Source: Pseudofabraea citricarpa
Taxonomy: Eukaryota > Ascomycota > Leotiomycetes > Helotiales > Dermateaceae
Reading direction: 5' to 3'
DNA length: 64,000 bases
Assembly (NCBI GenBank): GCA_029641185.1
Contig: JAPWGK010000002.1
Location: 2,666,001-2,730,000, forward strand
Shown in pieces: positions 55,973-64,000 of the stretch. The notes under the pieces are model-generated. The model ran no database searches, had not been told where the DNA came from, and was given only the letters and a program-made list of their open reading frames with translations. Each line of letters opens with the position of its first letter. The first letter of the stretch is position 1. The position numbers and the translations under genes were made by a program.

Positions 55973-57643
55973 CTAGGACGTTTGCGTGCTTCGTTGAATT
56001 TCATGTCGCAAAAGTATCGCAATTTCTTTTTCCAGAATTTCTAGAATTTTGTTTTCGGAGCCCTCTGTAATACGGCACGCAGCTTTATAAAGCCGCTCAT
56101 CGTATGAGTTAATTTTGTTATAACATTGACTGCCAAGCAGTGAACGCCAACGTAAAGAATTTCCTTGCCAGTCAAAAGCGCGTGTCAGGTAAAAATTAAA
56201 AAATCCAGACCCCCTTGCAATAATCTGGATTGAAGAAGCAGGGTGACTGATAAAATTGCTTCGGCCAGCCGGATCAATAATAAACTGGTCATTCATCATG
56301 ATCAAATCTGTAGACTGGGGCGTGGTCATGACATATTGCATCCTGCTCCGTCTTACACAAGCCGCTTGGCAATTTTCGTCATCGCAAATGTATATTAAGA
56401 CTGCCTTTAGGATACGAGTAAGAGCATAATTTCGAAGAGATTTAAAAGTATAAGGAGGACTGTCTGCAACTTTAGGTATTCGTACCGTCTTCTTCCCACA
56501 TCCTGAAGCCGGACATTTAGATGACTCGCCTATCGGAGTTGTACCAATGCCTAAGCATTCAATGCAGTGGTTACACGAAGAACATCTCTTGCCCATTGTT
56601 GGTAGTCGGCATCCTTTGCACATGGTAAAATCATAACCGCCAATATGAATAACGTTCCCTGGTTTGTAGATTCGCCTCTCGATTCCGCACCAAAGACAGA
56701 ATCGATCGCTAGCTTTGGCGTGCCCAATAATATACTCGCCGCTTTGTTGTTTTTTTGCAAACCGAGGACGAGGTAAGACTCGCATACATACATAGCAAGC
56801 CAGGTAATTATAGCAATTGTTCCTCTCATATGCCGCTACACAATACCTCTCTATAGGAAGTCCCATCTCTCGAAACCGGCGATTAGTTTGAGAAAATCGC
56901 AGTCGTGCTCTGTAGTTGAGTTTATGAATAATGAACTTAAAAACATGGCTCGGTAGTAGAGCTAAAGATTTGGAGAAAGATGGTTTAGAGGTGTCCAGAG
57001 ATGCTTCCCGTGATATCGACTCTTTCATAAAATCGTGATAGTTATCTGTGAGAAACGAAAGGCTGAGAAAATTGTAGATGTGAGGGCTTCTGATTAATGG
57101 GAACCATAGAGAACCTTGAATTGGCGTTGAACAGTTCGAGAAAGTGAAAGTGAAAGAGGCGGCGTCGTGTTTCTCCGATCGCATGATTTCTAAGCAAATG
57201 GGAAATTCGATGGTTGGAGAAAAAACCACGTCCTTGCCAGAAATCTTTACGAGATCCGGGAAGATACCTCTTTGGCCACCTAGAAAACGTTCATAGGAAT
57301 CGGCGAAACTTCCTTTTTGGCGAGGGATACTCGAAATAAGCGCATGTTGGAAATAGCAGGATAAAACTACAGACCAAGAGCCTCCATAGAAGTGTTCTGC
57401 TCTGATATTGGTGCATGAAAGTATCTCTCGCGTTGAGAACCGGAGTGAGATAGAACCAAGACTTCTCCTCGCTTTCTTGAGGTATCGAACTTGATTGGCC
57501 CCATGGTAGCCGTGGTCTTGACCGTGGACAAAGGGCCGAATAGGTTGGATTTCACAACCCACCACACTCTCACGTCGCATAGACATGAATTGTCCTGTGT
57601 AGCTTTTAGAAACAAAGTATTTATAAGACTCGTGTTCCAGCAA
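55973..57643 (-). CDS. F-box protein with zinc-ribbon-like cysteine pairs
   Basis: A single open frame of 556 codons. An F-box-like segment lies at ~225-270 (LALLPSHVFKFIIHKLNYRA, then LRFSQTNRRFREM). A cysteine-rich stretch follows: CYVCMRVLPRPRF, CLWCGIERRIYKPG, CKGC, CSSC, CIEC and CPASGC. This arrangement is common in fungal F-box proteins of substrate-adaptor type for SCF ubiquitin ligases. The first ~205 residues lack a known domain. A methionine at 57028 (MKESISRE) would start just before the F-box and is a serious alternative, but 205 stop-free codons in AT-rich DNA favour the longer form or a spliced variant. Target unknown. Confidence 0.75.
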   Translation of the reverse strand: MLEHESYKYFVSKSYTGQFMSMRRESVVGCEIQPIRPFVHGQDHGYHGANQVRYLKKARRSLGSISLRFSTREILSCTNIRAEHFYGGSWSVVLSCYFQHALISSIPRQKGSFADSYERFLGGQRGIFPDLVKISGKDVVFSPTIEFPICLEIMRSEKHDAASFTFTFSNCSTPIQGSLWFPLIRSPHIYNFLSLSFLTDNYHDFMKESISREASLDTSKPSFSKSLALLPSHVFKFIIHKLNYRARLRFSQTNRRFREMGLPIERYCVAAYERNNCYNYLACYVCMRVLPRPRFAKKQQSGEYIIGHAKASDRFCLWCGIERRIYKPGNVIHIGGYDFTMCKGCRLPTMGKRCSSCNHCIECLGIGTTPIGESSKCPASGCGKKTVRIPKVADSPPYTFKSLRNYALTRILKAVLIYICDDENCQAACVRRSRMQYVMTTPQSTDLIMMNDQFIIDPAGRSNFISHPASSIQIIARGSGFFNFYLTRAFDWQGNSLRWRSLLGSQCYNKINSYDERLYKAACRITEGSENKILEILEKEIAILLRHEIQRSTQTS

Positions 57644-58673
57644 TATGGCGAAGACGGGATAATTCGAAGCCTTATACTGGTATGTACTATCCCAAAATGG
57701 CAGATAGTAGAGGCAGTAATAGAACGATTGTGCTCATGAAAAATGTTTGCAATACAACATAGAGTTATGAAAGGTTGATGAAGTTTTTACTGTTGAAGTG
57801 TTGGTAAAGTCCCAGCTGTTGGTTGCCAAACAAAAAGTTGATTAGAAGGAACCGTACGTAGCAAATGACTCAACTTGTCTTTGTGAACGACGTGTAGGAA
57901 AAAACGATGAATTTATTGGATATTTTATGATGATCTGGGAGCCAGTTAGAACCTGCTGCCTGGTTTCAGCTCTGTTTATTCGAGGCTCAACCAGCCAAAT
58001 GAGGAAGCTGGGGGAAGGGGCCTTTCGCTAAGAGAATCTACAGAACAGACTCTCGCTCGAATGGAAACCAATCACCTCAGTAGAAGAAATTGCCACCGCC
58101 AGCACAGCAGTGAGCTGCAGGAGGGGCCTTTGGGCCTTGGCAGAAAGGCTCTCCATTGTTCTATATCGGCTCAGTGAGCTGATTGTCATTAATTTGCTGA
58201 CAACCAACAAGCTTACACATAAATATGAGCCTCTCCCGCCATGTCACATTGTCTGTTCTCTATACGAGACCACTCTGCCGTTGCAGAAGGCTGTTAGATT
58301 CTCACAGCAGGACTTGACCATCTCCGACAAAAAGCACGCCGGTAGGTGTCTAAACTAGAAGCACTAATCGTAGTGTAAGCCATGCAGACGACTTACAGGC
58401 TTAGCCGTGCTTATCAAAAGCTCGTGGGCAAAAGAAAGCAAACAAGGCTGAGGAGCTGGTATTACTACTCCCCTTCCCGCCGAGGTAAGTCCCAATCATA
58501 TCATTGAGTGGAATCTTCATGGAATTGGGGTCGGCTGCTGATATATTGTTCGCAGCCCTTTCACGGCCGGCCTGTTAGATTGTGGGGACTCATAGTCCCC
58601 ACGATACCCCATCTCGGGGTATATATGGAGTAATCAACATAAACAAAACGATTTCTGGGATGCCAGTGATAGT
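57644..58673. other. Intergenic, no supported gene
   Basis: About 1 kb between two divergent genes. It contains GGGCCTTT copies at 58018-58140 and a near-palindrome actcatagtccccac at ~58588. It holds the promoters of the F-box gene and the C2H2-like gene. Confidence 0.5.
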
Positions 58674-59843
58674 GTGCAGGTACAGGATGAAGCTGGCTTT
58701 GGTTGTGCGGGTTTCGACCTGTATGCAACCGAAGAATATGCTTTCGTCAGTCCTCAGACTGCATTATATTCCGGGCAATGGGTTTTTCCTTTGGGAAACC
58801 CGTTCTTGGATATGGATCAAAATAATTTTGGTGGCTATCATGAGACAGAGCCTCTTGAAGATCATAGGTTGGACTTTTGCGAACCCGGGCCAAAATTTCC
58901 TCACACTCATGAGGAAATTGACACCCAAAGTAACAACAGTACAACGAATGCCACTGTTGAGACTGTGTCTAAGTCACATCTCAATGGTGATTCACCTCTG
59001 AATGCGACACCGCAAGGACTCATACGTGAGGCACAAGAGGGCTATGGTGTTCTGGAGAAGTTTCCAGAGATCCAGAGTGGCGATGGTTACTCAACGGCTG
59101 GAGTCGGTCCAGCCGGAGATGTGGGGGAAAGGAGTTTCTTTTGTGATGATACGCCCGGAGTTACTGGATTTGACATTGAAAACGAGTTCTTTAATGATCC
59201 ATCTATTTTGCCAGAGTTCGACTTCGCTTCGCTTGCCTCTTCTGTTTCTATACCAACACCATCACTTCTTCAATCAATGCCAAAAAATGCAAACAACAGC
59301 ACGTACGAAAAAGAGCATAGTTTTTCGACAACTTCTCCCTTTGTGGCCACTTTACCTGAAAATCACACCTTCTCTGCCGAGTCAAGTGTCAGTCCCGGGA
59401 TCAGCTTCGACAAAGTAGCAGATCTGGGACCAACCCCCATAGCTCTTGATAAAGCGGGTACACCAATGCAACATATTCTTACCCATGCACAATTTGCGGC
59501 ACCACATCGATCTTTCTCTGCCCTGGCCACCGACACGTTACATGTGTTGCCTAAATTAACGAAGAGAAGATTTTCATGTCGGCTTGGCTGTGACAAGGCT
59601 TTTGGCGATGCCAGTACCAGAAGTCGGCATCACAAAGAAATCCACAAGCATAACGGCAAGAACAAATCACTATACTGCCCAGAAAGATGTTGCAAAGATC
59701 ACAAAGGCTTCAAGGAGAAGAGATATCTGTTGGCGCATATGAAGAAAGAGCACAAGAAAGACACGAGCACATTGTCAGCAAATGCGACAGGCGACAGCAC
59801 GTTGAACTTTGAGGAGATATTTGCGACAGATTTGATGGAGTGA
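58674..59843 (+). CDS. C2H2-like zinc-finger protein (5' end uncertain)
   Basis: An open frame of 389 codons, from about 58674 to TGA at 59841-59843. The frame has no early ATG; the first is at ~58811 (MDQNNF). Either translation starts there or a small upstream exon joins at an AG near 58673. Residues ~1-300 are acidic, Ser/Thr-rich and likely activating. Near the C-terminus two zinc-finger-like units appear: CRLGCDKAFGDASTRSRHHKEIH and CPERCCKDHKGFKEKR with a later HMKKEH pair. The spacing is close to C2H2 and typical of fungal regulators with degenerate fingers. It ends ATDLME. Family member not recognised more closely. Confidence 0.7.
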   Translation: MQVQDEAGFGCAGFDLYATEEYAFVSPQTALYSGQWVFPLGNPFLDMDQNNFGGYHETEPLEDHRLDFCEPGPKFPHTHEEIDTQSNNSTTNATVETVSKSHLNGDSPLNATPQGLIREAQEGYGVLEKFPEIQSGDGYSTAGVGPAGDVGERSFFCDDTPGVTGFDIENEFFNDPSILPEFDFASLASSVSIPTPSLLQSMPKNANNSTYEKEHSFSTTSPFVATLPENHTFSAESSVSPGISFDKVADLGPTPIALDKAGTPMQHILTHAQFAAPHRSFSALATDTLHVLPKLTKRRFSCRLGCDKAFGDASTRSRHHKEIHKHNGKNKSLYCPERCCKDHKGFKEKRYLLAHMKKEHKKDTSTLSANATGDSTLNFEEIFATDLME

Positions 59844-62800
59844 CGGATTAGCTAGTCAGCTGAGAGTGTATCTTCACAACGTAGGTGTCTGTTCAACGGA
59901 TAGACATCGGCATGGGTACCTGTGATAAGCCACAGGAATCAAGCCAATGTCTATCGATATGGTATGGGTCGGTCCAATCTTCCCAAGCTCGTCGGAAGAA
60001 AGACAGGTCTTGAACAGGGTATCACGATGTTGTGGCACTCGCGCTGTGATGATTTTATCTCAACGAAAATGACGCCGGATTCGTCTCTGCAGTACCTCAG
60101 TGCCGGATAAGGTGGTAAAATCGTTAGTCACAGTGAAGGGCAGGCAGCTATTCGATTGTTACCTTGACAATTTTTTGTTTTGTTTTTTATTGAGAGAATA
60201 TATCAATTCTATTACTTAAAAAGTCGAGAAGATTGCGAAAATTACTAAGCTTTGACATCTTTATAAATTTCATCCTCTAATTGATATAAATAAGCTTGAA
60301 AAAGATACAGAGCTCTACACTCGAAGCAATGCGATACACCCTTTCTTGTTCAAGGAAGCGAGACACCACAAGTACGCGAACGGCAGATGCTTATCTTATC
60401 TAGGTACCTTACCTAAATACGTTATAGAAAGGGAGTAACAGATTATATAGATTAATTAAACAGGTGGTTGAAACAGAGAAAGCTCTTATAACAGAGTTTA
60501 AACACGGGAAGTGGGTCTACCGTGCCTTCCTTCCTCCGGCAGGTCCCTCCCTTCGTGGTTCAGAAAATTCTTCTCAGTAGCAAGCTAAGAAGAAGCCTTG
60601 CGGTAATTGATATTTACAAGGAAGGCAGACTCGCTGTATCTGATATATATTCTATGCCGTCGCAAGAAGCTATGATCGCTCATATACGCGACTGTGGACA
60701 GATAACGGATCTATCTGCCAGTTTATAAACATATGACTGCCGCCACGCACGAGAGATAATGAATTGTAAAATAAATCATGACGGGTTTAAGAACCCTCGA
60801 AGCTACAACCAAAGGCCGATAGACAACTTCTTAGCTTTATACTCTTGCGCGAGAGTATTCATTGACAGCATCGTCACCACGAGTAAAGATAGAAAAAGGA
60901 AGAAAAAAAAACTCTAAATCCTTTGCTAAGTTTTTGATATTCTGGGTTCTTTTAGGGTATACCTACAGCCAGCCATACGTGAAACGTTCAAGTGTAAAAA
61001 CAATATCCTGAATTTTTCCAAGAGAGCTATTTCCTTTCGGTTAGAAAACTCGTAAAATCTCAGTCATGACGAGCTATCATCTTATCCGTAGCCGAGTCTA
61101 TCAGCTTCGCGAGCAGAGTAAGCGGAGAGTTGTTCAATGAGCAAGGTGTCGGGTCTGAACTTCTGACTTTTTTCGTCTTGTGCTTGATTGAGAGCTCCAC
61201 GGAGAAGGCGCTTGCGGAAATATGAATCTTCTTCGCTAGGCTGGCAGGAGGAGAGGCTAGAGATACTTCACGGATTAGAAACCATCCCGCGCAGGTAGAA
61301 AATCCGGGACGCAGAGGCAATGAAAGCTACCGCAGGAGATGAAATGATTCGAAGGCTCGAACCTCTAAAAAAGATTTCCTTTCGATTTTCAGAAACTCAA
61401 AAAAAAAAAAAGAAAAAGACACCACTCAAATCATCTCATTGGCATTCGAATCTTCACGTGAGCCATGAGATGCTTTGGCGTGATTAACAAGTAAGTGTCT
61501 TTCCTACTATACCACCTTCGCATATTGCATGACCCACTGGGGTGTTCCCTACCCTATACGAGTAGTCCTGTGGCATTGAATGCGTGTGTGACTCGCTGAA
61601 AGTAGGTCATTGACGAATAGCACTTCTCGGGCTGGTTTTTTCTGAAATAGCGTTTGATGAGGCCCTCCGCCAAAAGAAGAGTCAAAGTCCAGCTACAATC
61701 GTCACAGAAGTACCTAGGTATCTAGATACATGTAACTTCGTAGCTAAAAAGTACCGATTCCTCGAGAGGTGTATGCACTCCAGCTTTGGTACTCTCAATA
61801 TCTCGCCAGGTATCTGTCAAGTCTTCACGTCAAAACAGTACTTCTGCTGCCCTTGTTGCCAAACACTCTAACGAATCATTTGATTTTGCTTTTGATTGAG
61901 ACTTATTCCCTGTACCAAGCTATGCATCTAGCACTATTCCGACTAAATACACCTTTAGTTCACGACAATAAGACGGAAGCGAGCTTACTCTTCCTAAAAA
62001 TACCTTCTGGGCGCGAGAGACTTCTCAGGTCAAGCCACTAGGCAAATACGCAGCACGCCAAGAGGGATATAAGGGTAGTGCACGCGGATATAATGCGCAG
62101 AGAAAAAAGCCCAATGACCAGGCTAGCTTCAGGCTGGAGAGGGCTGCCCGCCAGCACGTGTTGACAAATCAAAACGAAGAGAGTGATGGTTGATTCACCT
62201 CCCGCCTTTCAGCTTCTGATAATGTCATCGGCTCTGCTTGTGAAAACGTGTCGAGCAAGCTGGTACACGAGACCTGGTGGCTAGAAGGTATTGGGATTCG
62301 GGATGACGATATACACGATAGACAGACAACCAGCGCCAGGAAAGGCTAAGGAGCTCGCTACTGTATCGTACGAACTCAGTCGAATTCCCGCCCGTCACAA
62401 GACAGAGGTGCCGAAGGCTGAAGGTCGAGAACCTGTTCTTCAGAGAGAACAAATGACAAATGAGGGACGACGGATACCCTTTGACCTAAATGTGAATCAC
62501 CTTCACATGCTCCCGGATTAAGCGACAAGTGATTGGTGTAACAACTAATAACTCTGCGGGGTAGGGGGGAGATGGAGATGCAGATGCAGATGCCAGGTCC
62601 TATCCTCCGAATGATCTGCCTAGCCGTGCCGGCGGTCTTCGCATTCACAAGACAATGATGTGTCAAAGACATGTTCGAAGGAGAGAGAGGAGAGGGCAGA
62701 GGTTCCTCGGTAATGAAGGGGCTTGACGAAGGGGCAGAGACTGACTTTGGAGGCGTGTGTCAGGTGGTCAGGAGACGTCGATTGGCGAGCACTTATTATG

Positions 62801-64000
62801 CAGCCGGTTATGCAGCGCATATCATTGTACATAGTTTTGAGAGTTTTGGCTTCCCCTTCCCCTTCCCCTTCCCGCACGATGCGATGCGCTGCCAGTGTGC
62901 CACACCATCAGCTTGTATTAACCAGGGGCTGGCGATAATCCAGCAATCCCCTGAACAACGAAAACGAAAAAGTAAACAAATGGTCGATGGGTGGATTTGA
63001 ATCAGGAGGGAATGAATAATGCGTTATTGAGTGGTCTGTTCTGTTGGGGATCCCTTCACCGCAAATTTCCAATACTTACTTCCATCCCATCCCCTTTACT
63101 CACCGCTACTGGCCGTGAACTGGCTGACTTCAGCATCTTCTCCATCTTCCATCTTCTCCTGGATTTCCGGCTGGAAACGCGCTCCGGCCCGCCTGTGAGA
63201 GTATGTGAGTGCAGTACAGTAGCACGTGTTGACTTGACGTGTGGGGGCTTTGATAGGCACAGACAGGGTCTTCCGACTCTGCACTCCCTCGCCACCTCAC
63301 CGCCAGAAGAACTCCGAACTCAGACCAAAAGAACCAGCCTCCGACAACCCAGTACAGTACGACTAGGGAACCAACCTCTCAGCCATCATCGCCCTCCAGA
63401 ACTCTGTCGCGATCGCCATGTTCTCTTGTTCCCCTCCACCACGTTTCGAAGACAGAGAATGAGAAATGATTGGACGCCCGACCACAGCGCGTGCTTGCTT
63501 ACTCTTCGTCAATCGCGTTCCTCGTGTGTCCCCTTCCAGCATTGTCGCGGATGATCGAGCGGCAGTTTCAGCTCATTGTCACCCATGCTGTTGTCACGAG
63601 AGGATTGGACGAGGTGCTGGTGCTACACCAGTGCAGAAATCGCAGACTGACATGTGAAGAGCACGTCGCAAACTTAGTATTCGGGCGTGTGGAAGGGTGG
63701 AAGGGTGGAAGGGCAGCAGAGGCAGTTCCCTTACTTATTGCCATTCTGCTCCCTCAAGCTATGCCAGCAATGCTTCTCATCCATCCTCGCCCTCCCACTC
63801 ACGAACACCCATCTGCGCCTCTGCGGTCATCAGCCCGTTCATTCCGCAGTAGTTGCGATTCTAGACGTTCGCGACATCGGATGACAGTCGGAGGGAGGCA
63901 GGGTTGTACATCCACTACTGCATTGCTGCATATGTGCAGCTGGCGCCGTGCTGTCATCGTGGCCGGCCCTTGTTGACGATACCCTCGCCCAGGGTGTCTT
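59844..64000. other. Right-end region, no supported gene
   Basis: About 4.2 kb. Frames (for example 62991-63554 and 63470-63976) overlap heavily and show no domain. It contains AT-rich stretches (60170-60500), poly-A runs near 60900 and 61400, and a (TTCCCC)n run at 62851-62873. The GC-richer right end (62100-64000) looks like the leader or promoter of a gene beyond the window. Confidence 0.45.
62851..62873. repeat. (TTCCCC)n hexamer repeat
   Basis: Nearly four hexamer units in a pyrimidine-rich tract. Confidence 0.8.

Noticed and set aside
62991..63976. Overlapping plus frames at the right end
   Set aside because: GC-richer leader-like DNA; no recognisable domain and no consistent splice pattern.
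1..64000. CRISPR arrays, rRNA, tRNA, intact transposons
   Set aside because: No regularly spaced repeats, RNA gene arms or transposase domains were recognised in the window.

Overview
The window is nuclear DNA of a filamentous ascomycete (Pezizomycotina). Nearly all genes carry several short introns of about 45-110 bases with GTRNGT donors and CTAAC-like branch points. The families are typical of such fungi: a HET-domain protein, a Zn2Cys6 activator with the fungal middle homology region, a BrlA-like C2H2 regulator, a CYP504-like P450 and a spherulin-like cupin. Fairly AT-rich spacers and the gene types would fit a leotiomycete, but that is only an impression. No rRNA, tRNA, CRISPR array or intact transposon was recognised.

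Layout. 1-6.3 kb: the 3' end of a cysteine-rich/UBA-like protein, a secreted cupin and a LITAF-domain membrane protein with a probable 6-nt microexon. 6.3-8.4 kb: AT-rich, gene-free, decayed-looking DNA. 8.4-13.5 kb: a divergent pair, a HET-domain protein and a protein with a STAND-type N-terminal domain plus coiled coil. 13.6-17.9 kb: UDP-glucose 6-dehydrogenase and, divergent from it, a Stealth-family phosphotransferase (xylosylphosphotransferase-like) with an EF-hand. This suggests a nucleotide-sugar supply and glycan-decoration pair.

20.7-37.2 kb is enzyme-rich: a short-chain dehydrogenase, a CYP504-like (phenylacetate-hydroxylase-like) P450, a divergent acyl-CoA:6-aminopenicillanate-acyltransferase-like Ntn hydrolase, a Zn2Cys6 regulator, a RidA deaminase, an amidase, an atypical short-chain dehydrogenase lacking the catalytic tyrosine, and an ABM-domain monooxygenase. 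Together they could form an arylacetate/amide-handling or small specialised-metabolism cluster. This is the most interesting inference of the window.

39.7-41.5 kb: an APC-type amino acid/choline permease. 41.5-55.2 kb: two very long non-coding stretches around a BrlA-like C2H2 developmental regulator (47.1-48.2 kb). 55.2-59.8 kb: a small membrane protein, an F-box protein with zinc-ribbon-like cysteines and a C2H2-like factor, bordered by repeated GGGCCTTT motifs and hairpins. 59.8-64 kb: no gene I can support.

Exon boundaries were placed by hand from reading frame, splice signals and family conservation. They are predictions without transcript support.
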